Below are positions 1-5,747 of a stretch of 26,092 bases of DNA, one piece after another. Within the stretch, counting starts at the first letter, position 1. The number at the start of each line of letters is the position of its first letter. This DNA comes from a virus. The stretch is taken from positions 1 to 26,092 of IMG/VR virus record IMGVR_UViG_3300042430_000094; one strand, given 5' to 3'. Below the pieces are notes generated by a model that was not told the DNA's origin, ran no database searches, and saw only the letters and a program-made list of their open reading frames with translations. The position numbers were made by a program, and so were the translations under genes.

Positions 1-26
1 GTGCTAGCCGTTAACACTACACCGGA
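1..26 (-). tRNA. partial tRNA, isotype not determinable (cut by window edge)
   Basis: Read on the minus strand from 26, this looks like the 5' part of a tRNA. It has a 7-base acceptor strand (TCCGGTG), TA at positions 8-9, and a short D stem GTG/CAC closing a loop that contains the conserved GG pair. The anticodon and T arm lie outside the window, so the amino acid cannot be named. It continues the spacing and orientation of the tRNA array to its right. Confidence 0.6.
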
Positions 27-279
27 ATAGATTGGTGGTTATCCCACCGGAAGACCGAAGCCTTGAGCGTCCTCAAGTTTTAGCTGTAAATCCAGCTTAC
101 CATGTTGCGCATTGTTAAGAGGCGTGGCCGATACTGTTTAAATTTGTTAGTCGTTGACTACACTTAATTCACCAACAGACATATCCTAAGATATGTTGCT
201 ACAGACATCGGGTACACTATAGAAGGATTAAGTATAATCTATAGTCACATAACGGTTACTGTACACACACTAACAAAAC
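27..279 (-). other. structured non-coding gap in the tRNA array
   Basis: No open frame of note and no T-loop signature is visible. Several local inverted repeats are: GGTGG/CCACC (34-38 with 44-48), CTTGAG/CTCAAG (62-67 with 72-77), CATATC/GATATG (180-185 with 190-195) and ACTATAGA/TCTATAGT (216-223 with 238-245). T4 is known to carry two stable RNAs of unknown function (RNA C and RNA D) in its tRNA cluster. This gap could hold something comparable, but that is inference. Confidence 0.35.
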
Positions 280-354
280 TGGCAGGGGTATCAAGACTCG
301 AACTTGAAACGACACAGTCAAAGTGTGTTGTGTTGCCAATTACACCATACCCCA
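280..354 (-). tRNA. tRNA-Gln (anticodon TTG)
   Basis: Full cloverleaf on the minus strand with encoded CCA at 280-282. The anticodon stem ACACA/TGTGT closes the loop CTTTGAC, giving anticodon TTG. The acceptor strand TGGGGTA faces TACCCCT, leaving a U-U mismatch at 1-72, with discriminator G. A weak first pair and G73 fit glutamine tRNAs. Confidence 0.93.
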
Positions 355-361
355 ATTAAAC

Positions 362-832
362 TTATGCTGCTATAATTTCTTTTAAACGATCAGCCGCATA
401 ACTAGCTGCCCAGGCGTTTGGTTTAACCATTGGAATAACGTTACATGTTCCGCGGATATAACCAATAGCCTGTTGTACTACACAGCTTGAGCCATGTAGT
501 TCGTTTGGGTTAATGTCCAAATGTACAGCAACTTCACGGTCTTCTAATACTTCGTGTAGCTTTAAGTACAGTTCACTAATTTTGTAGACTTCGTTCATTA
601 GGCGCATACTTGGGCGACTACGTTTTTGATCGTAGTCCACTTCAGTACTACTTTCACCAAAGATCTTACAGCCATGTTTCCCATCAATGTGTACTACAAT
701 AGCCAAGGTATATTCAGCATGCCATTGTCCGTTCTTACGGAAACGTCGACTGTCACCACCAATGTAGACTTTGGTTTCTAGACTTTGTGCTTGAATAAAG
801 TCACGCACTTGGTTTATGTCTAGTTTTTTCAT
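362..832 (-). CDS. YkuK/DUF458-like RNase H-fold protein
   Basis: A 156-residue protein of the YkuK (DUF458) type, a family with an RNase H-like fold whose biochemical role is not established. The family pattern is visible: an early strand with IGGDS (Asp near residue 27), a long strand pair ending in the IVVHIDG region, an internal HLDINPNE segment with acidic residues, and a C-terminal PNAWAASYAAD segment. I chose the ATG at 832 because AGGTG lies six bases before it. A GTG nine bases upstream at 841 is in frame but would itself overlap that ribosome binding site. The gene sits inside the tRNA array, between tRNA-Gln and tRNA-Ile, so a role in RNA metabolism is tempting but is only inference from position and fold. 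Confidence 0.8.
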   Translation of the reverse strand: MKKLDINQVRDFIQAQSLETKVYIGGDSRRFRKNGQWHAEYTLAIVVHIDGKHGCKIFGESSTEVDYDQKRSRPSMRLMNEVYKISELYLKLHEVLEDREVAVHLDINPNELHGSSCVVQQAIGYIRGTCNVIPMVKPNAWAASYAADRLKEIIAA

Positions 833-866
833 AGTATTCACCTTTGATTGAAAAGAACAACTTAAT

Positions 867-941
867 TGGTAGTCCGTAGTGGGATTGAACCACTGACCTT
901 GGCGTTATCAACACCCTGCTCTACCGCTGAGCTAACAGACT
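867..941 (-). tRNA. tRNA-Ile (anticodon GAT)
   Basis: Cloverleaf with encoded CCA (867-869) and acceptor AGTCTGT/ACGGACT. The anticodon loop TTGATAA gives GAT. The first anticodon-stem pair is a G-A mismatch, as in the neighbouring tRNA-Val. T arm AGTGG-TTCAATC-CCACT. Confidence 0.92.
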
Positions 942-949
942 ATTTAAAA

Positions 950-1024
950 TGGCTCCGAAGGGTGGGATCGAACCACCGACCAAAAGATTAACAGTCTTCT
1001 GCGCTACCGCTACGCTACTTCGGA
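950..1024 (-). tRNA. tRNA-Asn (anticodon GTT)
   Basis: Cloverleaf with encoded CCA and acceptor TCCGAAG/CTTCGGA with discriminator G. The anticodon stem GAAGA/TCTTT closes loop CTGTTAA, giving GTT, which is asparagine. Confidence 0.94.
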
Positions 1025-1031
1025 ATAAACT

Positions 1032-1106
1032 TGGTGGACAGTAAAAGGATTGAACTTTTGACCTTGGCCTTGTAAGGGCCCTGCTCTACCGCTGAGCTAA
1101 CCGTCC
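1032..1106 (-). tRNA. tRNA-Val (anticodon TAC)
   Basis: Cloverleaf with encoded CCA at 1032-1034, acceptor GGACGGT/ACTGTCC and discriminator A. The anticodon loop CTTACAA gives TAC. The outer anticodon-stem pair is G-A, as in tRNA-Ile. Confidence 0.94.
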
Positions 1107-1113
1107 TATTGTA

Positions 1114-1189
1114 TGGTGGAGGTGACAAGGATCGAACTTGCGACATCATGCTTGCAAAGCATGCGCTCTCCCAACTGAGCTACACCCCC
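1114..1189 (-). tRNA. tRNA-Ala (anticodon TGC)
   Basis: Cloverleaf with encoded CCA and acceptor GGGGGTG/CACCTCC, including a G-T at pair 3-70, the known alanine identity element. Anticodon stem CATGC/GCATG with loop TTTGCAA gives TGC. Confidence 0.96.
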
Positions 1190-1406
1190 GTGTAAGGACT
1201 AGCTACCAGCACCACCTGGCCCTAGATTGAGTAGTTACCCTGTCCGCCTGTTTGCTTTGTGGTTAAAAACAGTAAAACACCCACGATACTTTCAAGGCTC
1301 CCGGCAATGGGACTTGTGGTATGGTCTAGACCATCGTGTGTACCCTGCCGTTATGGTATTGGCAATAACCCACTTTCGATAAAGCGCAAAGTGTAAAGCT
1401 AGTGTT
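1190..1406 (-). other. structured non-coding gap in the tRNA array
   Basis: A 217-base gap with no tRNA signature and no convincing coding frame. It contains a perfect 14-base palindrome (1321-1334, ATGGTCTAGACCAT) and a CACTTT/AAAGTG pair near 1370-1391. The density of inverted repeats suggests a folded transcript or relics of lost tRNAs. No family is recognised. Confidence 0.35.
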
Positions 1407-1480
1407 TGGAGCGGGATAAGGGAATCGAACCCTCGTCATCAGCTTGGAAGGCTGTCATAATACCATTATACTAATCCCGC
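1407..1480 (-). tRNA. tRNA-Gly (anticodon TCC)
   Basis: Cloverleaf with acceptor GCGGGAT/ATCCCGC, discriminator T and encoded CCA. Anticodon stem ACAGC/GCTGA, loop CTTCCAA, giving TCC. Confidence 0.95.
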
Positions 1481-1483
1481 ATT

Positions 1484-1568
1484 TGGTGCCCCCGGAGAGA
1501 CTCGAACTCTCAAGCCTTTCGGCACTGGCTTCTAAGACCAGCGTGTATACCAATTCCACCACAGAGGC
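1484..1568 (-). tRNA. tRNA-Leu (anticodon TAG)
   Basis: Long-variable-arm tRNA with encoded CCA and acceptor GCCTCTG/CGGGGGC containing two G-T pairs. Anticodon stem CTGGT/GCCAG with loop CTTAGAA gives TAG. The variable arm (TGCCGAAAGGCT) and discriminator A are typical of leucine tRNAs. Confidence 0.96.
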
Positions 1569-1573
1569 ATGTT

Positions 1574-1649
1574 TGGTACTCCCAACGAGATTCGAACTCG
1601 TGTTACCTGCGTGAAAGGCGGGTGTCCTAGGCCTCTAGACGATGGGAGC
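1574..1649 (-). tRNA. tRNA-Glu (anticodon TTC)
   Basis: Cloverleaf with encoded CCA and acceptor GCTCCCA/TGGGAGT. Anticodon loop CTTTCAC gives TTC. D arm and T arm resemble bacterial tRNA-Glu; there is one C-A mismatch in the anticodon stem. Confidence 0.94.
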
Positions 1650-1655
1650 CTAAAC

Positions 1656-1731
1656 TGGTGCCGGATGTCGGAATCGAACTGACGACCTTCGCATTACAAG
1701 TGCGCTGCTCTACCAACTGAGCTAATCCGGC
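1656..1731 (-). tRNA. tRNA-Thr (anticodon TGT)
   Basis: Cloverleaf with encoded CCA and a perfect acceptor GCCGGAT/ATCCGGC. Loop CTTGTAA gives anticodon TGT. Confidence 0.96.
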
Positions 1732-1736
1732 ATTAC

Positions 1737-1811
1737 TGGTTGCGGAGGACAGATTCGAACTGCCGATCTTCGGGTTATGAGCCCGACGGGTTGCCACTTC
1801 CCCACCCCGCT
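1737..1811 (-). tRNA. initiator-type tRNA-Met (anticodon CAT)
   Basis: Cloverleaf with encoded CCA. The anticodon loop is CTCATAA. Three consecutive G-C pairs at the base of the anticodon stem (GGG/CCC) and an unpaired 1-72 position (A-A) are the known hallmarks of bacterial initiator tRNA-fMet, which normally has C-A there. Acceptor AGCGGGG faces CTCCGCA, discriminator A. Confidence 0.9.
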
Positions 1812-1863
1812 ATTAACTATACAACTATTATATATTCTATATTGTTAGTTGTCAACATCTTTT

Positions 1864-1941
1864 TGGCGGTCTGTACGGGATTCGAACCCGTGATCTCCTA
1901 CGTGACAGGCAGGCGAAGTAGGCCAACTATTCTAACAGACC
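1864..1941 (-). tRNA. tRNA-Asp (anticodon GTC)
   Basis: Cloverleaf with encoded CCA, acceptor GGTCTGT/ACAGACC and discriminator G, as expected for aspartate. Anticodon loop CTGTCAC gives GTC. The D stem is GAA/TTC with an enlarged loop. Confidence 0.94.
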
Positions 1942-1946
1942 ATTAC

Positions 1947-2022
1947 TGGTGGAACGATAGGGACTTGAACCCTAAACCTCGACGTTAAAAGCATCTTGCT
2001 CTACCAATTGAGCTATCATTCC
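1947..2022 (-). tRNA. tRNA-Lys (anticodon TTT)
   Basis: Cloverleaf with encoded CCA and acceptor GGAATGA facing TCGTTCC. Loop CTTTTAA gives anticodon TTT. Discriminator A. Confidence 0.94.
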
Positions 2023-2028
2023 GTTATA

Positions 2029-2113
2029 TGGTGGAGGCGGTTGGACTTGAACCAACAATGCCAGGGGCGGCGGATTTACAGTCCGCTGGGGTTACCAATT
2101 TTCCTACACCTCC
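2029..2113 (-). tRNA. tRNA-Tyr (anticodon GTA)
   Basis: Long-variable-arm tRNA with encoded CCA, acceptor GGAGGTG/CGCCTCC and discriminator A. Anticodon stem GCGGA/TCCGC, loop CTGTAAA, giving GTA. Confidence 0.95.
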
Positions 2114-2120
2114 ATAAACT

Positions 2121-2199
2121 TGGTCTCAGTGGTTGGATTCGAACCAACGATCTCATGCTCCCAAAGCACGCATAATAGGCCTGGCTATACGACACTGAG
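2121..2199 (-). tRNA. tRNA-Pro (anticodon TGG)
   Basis: Cloverleaf with encoded CCA and perfect acceptor CTCAGTG/CACTGAG, discriminator A. Anticodon stem CGTGC/GCATG, loop TTTGGGA, giving TGG. Confidence 0.93.
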
Positions 2200-2209
2200 T
2201 TATAAAATA

Positions 2210-2246
2210 ACTCCTAAGCTATCCCTGTAGGCAATAGATAGGAGCC
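2210..2246 (-). other. hairpin between tRNA-Pro and the tRNA-like element
   Basis: An inverted repeat (CTCCTA plus CTAT facing ATAG plus TAGGAG) can fold into a stem of about ten pairs. There is no T run, so it does not look like an intrinsic terminator. It may be an RNA processing signal. Confidence 0.4.
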
Positions 2247-2254
2247 GTGTTAAA

Positions 2255-2336
2255 TTGTAGACTGGGAATCGAACCCAACAAGTTGCGATCTTGACCTAGC
2301 ATGGCTAGGCTCCTGGCCCAACAGGACTATCTACAA
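2255..2336 (-). tRNA. tRNA-like element, long variable arm, degenerate anticodon loop, no CCA
   Basis: On the minus strand it has a perfect 7-pair acceptor TTGTAGA/TCTACAA, D arm TCCT/AGGA, a long variable hairpin CAAG/CTTG, and a T arm with TTCGATT loop. The anticodon arm is odd: GCCTA/TAGGT closes loop GCCATGC, with C instead of the universal U at position 33 and a formal CAT anticodon. It is the only member of the array with no encoded CCA. It may be a decaying tRNA (Leu, Ser or Tyr class by its variable arm) or a tRNA-mimicking RNA. Confidence 0.55.
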
Positions 2337-2549
2337 ACTGTTAACGCACTCATATGAATGCGTATAATAAAGCACACTAATTACTCGCCTCTGACATAAT
2401 CCACATTGCGTGGGACCTAGTTGCCAATTAATGTACTTTATTATAACAAGTATTTTCTGTTCACATAAGAACATGCCATCCACTTGTCCGCCCGTTTAAC
2501 ATACTATCTTTAATGTGCCTTGCCTGGACCTCGTTTCCGAGACACATAA
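2337..2549 (-). other. leader region upstream of the tRNA array
   Basis: No coding frame is supported. Visible elements on the minus strand are a CTCG-GAAA-CGAG hairpin with a GNRA-type tetraloop (2532-2543), an ACGCA/TGCGT imperfect hairpin beside the first tRNA-like element (2344-2362), and an extended -10 promoter candidate (listed separately). The region lies just after an intrinsic terminator, so it is the likely start of tRNA-array transcription. Confidence 0.4.
2440..2448 (-). promoter_or_regulatory. candidate extended -10 promoter for the tRNA array
   Basis: TGTTATAAT on the minus strand matches an extended -10 element (TGnTATAAT). No good -35 is seen at 17 bases. It is the best promoter-like site between the terminator and the tRNA array. 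Confidence 0.4.
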
Positions 2550-2583
2550 AACAAAAAACCCTAAGTCTTTCGATCTTAGGGTT
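2550..2583 (-). terminator. intrinsic terminator
   Basis: On the minus strand a 9-pair stem (AACCCTAAG/CTTAGGGTT, 2557-2565 with 2575-2583) is followed by six T and further T-rich sequence (2558 down to 2550). It ends the transcript of the small gene at 2618-2749. Confidence 0.85.
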
Positions 2584-2617
2584 CTTAATTAAAATTCATT
2601 TATATTATATATAAACT

Positions 2618-2749
2618 CTAACTAAGATCCCCATAGATACTATTCGGTGTGCGATCATTGCCTAATGTCTCAATCGCTGACCAATAAGACATCGTGGCAA
2701 GTGCGCACACTTGTTTCGATATTTTAAATTGATGTAGCTGGTTAAACAT
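2618..2749 (-). CDS. small hypothetical protein, 43 residues
   Basis: A short open frame, ATG at 2749 to TAG at 2618, encoding 43 residues that begin MFNQLHQFKI and end YGDLS. It is unrecognised. Support is contextual: two consensus promoters lie just upstream and an intrinsic terminator follows the stop by 34 bases, making a compact promoter-gene-terminator unit. AAAGGA is present upstream but 13 bases from the ATG, which is longer than ideal, so the start is uncertain. Short genes expressed from strong host-type promoters are typical of phage early regions, where many act on the host. That is a general expectation, not something shown here. Confidence 0.5.
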   Translation of the reverse strand: MFNQLHQFKISKQVCALATMSYWSAIETLGNDRTPNSIYGDLS

Positions 2750-2792
2750 TTTGCTTTCGCATTCCTTTAATTAATTTCTTACTATAAAAACT

Positions 2793-2821
2793 ATTATACA
2801 GTCTATTTATTAGCCTGTCAA
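2793..2821 (-). promoter_or_regulatory. consensus sigma-70-type promoter (proximal)
   Basis: Minus strand: -35 TTGACA (2821-2816), 17-base spacer, -10 TATAAT (2798-2793). Both hexamers match the consensus exactly at the optimal spacing. The spacer also contains an AATAAATA motif resembling a late promoter. It points at the 43-codon gene. Confidence 0.85.
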
Positions 2822-2864
2822 CCTGTTTGTTAATTTATTTATGTCTTACTTAAAATATATGTAT

Positions 2865-2893
2865 ATTATATGGCCTTTTTGTGTCATTGTCAA
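2865..2893 (-). promoter_or_regulatory. consensus sigma-70-type promoter (distal)
   Basis: Minus strand: TTGACA (2893-2888), 17-base spacer, TATAAT (2870-2865), again a perfect match. It lies nine bases beyond the stop of the methyltransferase gene and 72 bases upstream of the second perfect promoter. A CATAAATA motif lies between the two. Confidence 0.85.
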
Positions 2894-2901
2894 CTATTAT
2901 T

Positions 2902-3843
2902 TTAACAATGCCAAATATAAATCTTATCGTGTTTCTTTTTGCCTGTGGTCAACAGCTCTTTCTTCTGACCCATTTGTTGTAGTAGGTCTTCTTCCTCATC
3001 ACAAGGTGTTAGTCCATGCTTGAGCGCATCTTCATACATCTTAGGACTAATGTTAAACGCAACGTTGCCGCCCTGTTTAATATGCTTACAACATTTTGCC
3101 CACAGGGGAATAAAGAAGTTAGTATAAAAGTCTTCATCCTTTTCCCAAGGAGTCATGTGTTCATACAGTTCTAAATTAACGTATGGCGGACTAGTCAATA
3201 CAAAGTCGTAGTCCAACTTACTAAAGTCTACTGCTAAACAGCTATCCCATATCATTTGGCGCTGTCCGTTACGTTCAACTTTGAAATTCTTATTCTTAAA
3301 TCCTGTATACTCATCTAAGAATGTGATCATATTCTCATACGCAGGTTTCATTTCCACGTTAGTGTCAATGCCTGTATAGTCTATGCCTAAACTCCAAGCA
3401 CCTAATAGTCTTCCGCCCCATCCTGCTGTTGGATCTAAGACACTAGTAGCATTGTACTTCTTATAAAGATACTTGGCAGTAGTTGCTTTGAACATCACAA
3501 TACTACCTAGGTTAATACGGAAACATTCAAACACATTGCCAGCGGCAGTGCGCCCGCCTCGGTTACGTTTACGTGTGCTGTCTATTAACTTATCCCACTC
3601 TGGTTTATCGTTCCAAATATCATATATGGTCTTGCCATCTTTTCTACGGCAGTTTAATAAGTTCTTAAACTGAAAATGATATAAGAAAGGATTGCCAGCA
3701 AAGTTGTTGGCGTTAGACTCAGCATCAAACTTGTCTAGATTCTTTAGATCTTTATCTAGTTCTGCTGTCGTGATTAGTTTGTGAAGTTCAACATCACCGA
3801 TGGTAACACTGTCAAGATGTGCGTTTACAGGTTTGAGAGTCAT
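2902..3843 (-). CDS. DNA methyltransferase (amino-methyltransferase, gamma-type motif order)
   Basis: A 313-residue SAM-dependent DNA methyltransferase. The SAM-binding motif I is DPTAGWGGR at about residues 137-145, and the catalytic motif IV is TSPPY at 217-221. TSPPY is usual in N4-cytosine and some N6-adenine enzymes. Motif I preceding motif IV gives the gamma-type order. No restriction endonuclease is recognised beside it, so it is an orphan, which in phages usually protects DNA from host restriction or alters DNA packaging or regulation. The N-terminal 130 residues hold no motif I can name and may include target recognition. A promoter-like TATAAT sits only five bases before the ATG. 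Which base is methylated cannot be decided from sequence alone. Confidence 0.85.
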   Translation of the reverse strand: MTLKPVNAHLDSVTIGDVELHKLITTAELDKDLKNLDKFDAESNANNFAGNPFLYHFQFKNLLNCRRKDGKTIYDIWNDKPEWDKLIDSTRKRNRGGRTAAGNVFECFRINLGSIVMFKATTAKYLYKKYNATSVLDPTAGWGGRLLGAWSLGIDYTGIDTNVEMKPAYENMITFLDEYTGFKNKNFKVERNGQRQMIWDSCLAVDFSKLDYDFVLTSPPYVNLELYEHMTPWEKDEDFYTNFFIPLWAKCCKHIKQGGNVAFNISPKMYEDALKHGLTPCDEEEDLLQQMGQKKELLTTGKKKHDKIYIWHC

Positions 3844-3848
3844 ACTGT

Positions 3849-3877
3849 ATTATACAGTCAATTGAATTAAATTACAA
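3849..3877 (-). promoter_or_regulatory. candidate promoter immediately before the methyltransferase ATG
   Basis: Minus strand: TATAAT at 3854-3849 with TTGTAA 17 bases upstream (3877-3872; four of six match the -35 consensus). The expected start of transcription would fall at or next to the ATG at 3843, implying a very short or absent leader. Confidence 0.45.
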
Positions 3878-4996
3878 GAGTTCCCAGCTGATAAACTGTG
3901 GAAGTTTAAGACTTTGTACACGCACGGTAGGATTACAAGCAAACATACCATTGGCATATCTGATATGAATTTCAACACGTGCGCTCTGTTCGCTATCTTC
4001 TCGGCCAATGTCTGCTAAGAATTTTAATGTCCAACCGTTTGGTCTGGCGAAATACACATTTTTAACTTTTAACTCATTGACTGTTGCTAGTGTTGGTACA
4101 TAGAATAAGTTTTTTGTAGTAGCATAGAAGTACGGTTTGGCCGCAAAGCGCAATAAATTTGCTAATTTAGCGTTATCCTGTAAGGTTGTTTCGATAATCT
4201 TTTCAAAATCGCCAGCGACTTTGTTAATCAATGGTTGAGCAGCGGCTTGAAGAACTGGGTTTTTCCAATTGGCCACAGCCCAATCACCAAACGGACGTTG
4301 CCAATCTTTGTTAGTTGCCACCTGACTTAATATTTCTTGTTGAGTTAATTCAACGGTTTGCACAGACTCGCCGCCGCCTTTTCCAACAACAATAAACTTT
4401 TTCTTTTCAGTACTATATGTAATGTAATATTTTTGGTGTTTAGTGTGCCAAGATAACAATTTGTCAGGTGATGCTAAGGCTAATTTCATTACTTCTGTGA
4501 ATACAACTGTTTTTAAATGTGCAAATTCAGGAGCGGCATGTTTAGCAATAACATCACCGCCACCACCAAGACCAACTGCGTCCGGAGTCAGATTTGATAA
4601 CGTAATACCGCCCACATCTTTAACGCTAACTCCAGCTTCTAATGTGCCCACAAATCCTATATCGGCTGCATCATCTGCTTTATTCTGTCCAGCTGCCCAA
4701 GTATATTGGTTAGGAGTGACGTCCATTTTATTTTGAATTTTTGGAATATAGTTTAAAGTTCTAGCATACCATTTTTCAAATAAAACAGGATCGAAGTTAG
4801 GGGCTAAAAAACGTTTAATTCCTTCATATACTTCTTGAGGGTTAGCTAAAGATACAGCCGGAATTGATTCTTCCGGAGCAGCTGGATTAAATGATTTTAA
4901 TTCACCACCAGTGAATGCTAGTAGCATAGCTATTTCGCTGTTATATCTAACTCGTTCAGAACTGGTAACTTTTTCAGTAACTTCAAATATTTTCAT
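3872..4996 (-). CDS. hypothetical protein, 374 residues
   Basis: I do not recognise this protein. It begins MKIFEVTEK, a style of N-terminus also seen in the 119-residue gene at 21296 (MKINEIVTE). Residues 100-150 are small and Gly/Asp-rich with a GLGGGG run; residues 165-200 alternate strands and lysines; the last 60 residues look like a beta-rich domain ending in SWELL. No signal peptide or membrane segment is evident. It has its own late-promoter-like motif AATAAATA at 5011-5004, seven bases before the ATG, which suggests late expression and perhaps a virion or DNA-injection role. It stops just before the orphan methyltransferase, so the two could be a functional pair such as a modification enzyme and a partner, but there is no motif evidence for a nuclease. 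Confidence 0.7.
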   Translation of the reverse strand: MKIFEVTEKVTSSERVRYNSEIAMLLAFTGGELKSFNPAAPEESIPAVSLANPQEVYEGIKRFLAPNFDPVLFEKWYARTLNYIPKIQNKMDVTPNQYTWAAGQNKADDAADIGFVGTLEAGVSVKDVGGITLSNLTPDAVGLGGGGDVIAKHAAPEFAHLKTVVFTEVMKLALASPDKLLSWHTKHQKYYITYSTEKKKFIVVGKGGGESVQTVELTQQEILSQVATNKDWQRPFGDWAVANWKNPVLQAAAQPLINKVAGDFEKIIETTLQDNAKLANLLRFAAKPYFYATTKNLFYVPTLATVNELKVKNVYFARPNGWTLKFLADIGREDSEQSARVEIHIRYANGMFACNPTVRVQSLKLPQFISWELL

Positions 4997-5003
4997 AGTA
5001 TTG

Positions 5004-5011
5004 TATTTATT
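5004..5011 (-). promoter_or_regulatory. late-promoter-like motif AATAAATA
   Basis: Minus-strand match to the T4-type late motif (TATAAATA; NATAAATA in relatives), seven bases upstream of the ATG at 4996. Confidence 0.5.
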
Positions 5012-5735
5012 CTTTACGTTCGATGTCAGACTCTAAACAACGTGCGCCATATTGTAATTCTACTATACGACACGGTTCAACAAACGGATTACTTAGTTGA
5101 TGCCAGGCGCCTTCAGGTACTTCGATAGTGTCGTGCCTACATAATTCTTCTGCTAGTTTGTCACCGCTGGTTACTCGGCACTTGCCTTCTGTTACCAGCC
5201 AGAATTCAGTTCTGTGCTCGTGTCGCTGTAATGATAAGCTCTTACCTGGGTCAATGGTTAATTCCTTTACTTTGGCACCAGAAACGTCATGTAATACACG
5301 ATAATAGCCCCAAGATCGAATGGTTTTAGGCGCTTTCCACTCCTCTAAAATCCAACTGCTACTGTTGAGCTTGTTTTGGCCACCTATGCCAAATTTAAAC
5401 ACTACATCAGACTCGGTCATTTCCGGAATGTTGTTAGCTGTGCGATCCCCACCATTGGCAAATACTATCTGACTGTTAGGGTACATCGTCTTAACATTAC
5501 GTATTGCTTCACGAGCACTATCATCACTGTCGTCGAACAGTACACAGTGATCTACCATTTTTAAATTCTCAATAATAGCCACACGTTCTGCGCTGGGCAT
5601 AAACGCACGACCTTTCTTACGCTCTAACCAGACATCACTATTAACTCCGACGACCAGTATGTTGCCAAGAGCTTTAGCAGCTTTAAAATATTCTATATGC
5701 CCGCTGTGTAACGGATCAAAATCCGCCTGTAACAA
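5007..5735 (-). CDS. nucleotidyltransferase-cupin fusion (N-terminus displaced by HNH insertion; possible +1 frameshift)
   Basis: Two-domain sugar-activation protein. The N-terminal domain is a cytidylyltransferase-like fold (RfaE/TagD type) with FDPLHSGH, the HxGH nucleotide-binding motif, right at the start. The C-terminal 110 residues are a cupin like the end of ManC-type mannose-1-phosphate guanylyltransferase/isomerase, with HEHRTEFWLVTEG and PEGAWHQLSN. The open frame begins only at a TTG (5735) and lacks the usual strand VxVTGGF. That strand is encoded just upstream in another frame from an ATG at 5751 (MNRVILVTGGF) that hits TGA at 5718-5716. A +1 shift at TTT TGA would give a normal 247-residue enzyme. 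A second copy of the same 5' end lies at 6446-6487. The gene follows a SAM methyltransferase and probably makes or modifies an activated sugar; the substrate is unknown. Confidence 0.8.
   Translation of the reverse strand: MLQADFDPLHSGHIEYFKAAKALGNILVVGVNSDVWLERKKGRAFMPSAERVAIIENLKMVDHCVLFDDSDDSAREAIRNVKTMYPNSQIVFANGGDRTANNIPEMTESDVVFKFGIGGQNKLNSSSWILEEWKAPKTIRSWGYYRVLHDVSGAKVKELTIDPGKSLSLQRHEHRTEFWLVTEGKCRVTSGDKLAEELCRHDTIEVPEGAWHQLSNPFVEPCRIVELQYGARCLESDIERKE
5716..5725 (-). other. candidate +1 frameshift site (shifty stop TTT TGA)
   Basis: In the rebuilt 5' end the frame from ATG 5751 reads GGC GGA TTT TGA TCC. Slipping tRNA-Phe one base forward on TTTT would bypass the stop and continue GAT CCG in the nucleotidyltransferase frame. 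A Shine-Dalgarno-like AGGCGG precedes it, as in the bacterial prfB site (AGGGGG-TAT-CTT-TGA), though the spacing here is one base rather than three. A sequencing or assembly indel in the T run is the main alternative. Confidence 0.5.
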
Positions 5736-5738
5736 GAA
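5719..5738 (-). repeat. 20-bp direct repeat, copy 2 (rebuilt 5' end)
   Basis: Matches 6452-6471 at 19 of 20 positions; the one difference is a third-codon-position change in a glycine codon (GGC here, GGT there). It encodes part of the LVTGGF strand. Confidence 0.85.
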
Positions 5739-5747
5739 TTACTCTAT

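Noticed and set aside
1740-1988. Plus-strand open frame across the tRNA array
   Set aside because: It spans tRNA-Met, tRNA-Asp and part of tRNA-Lys read on the wrong strand; its residues simply mirror tRNA sequence.
2841-3023. Plus-strand 60-codon frame near the tandem promoters
   Set aside because: It overlaps the promoters and the methyltransferase 3' end on the opposite strand and has no ribosome binding site.
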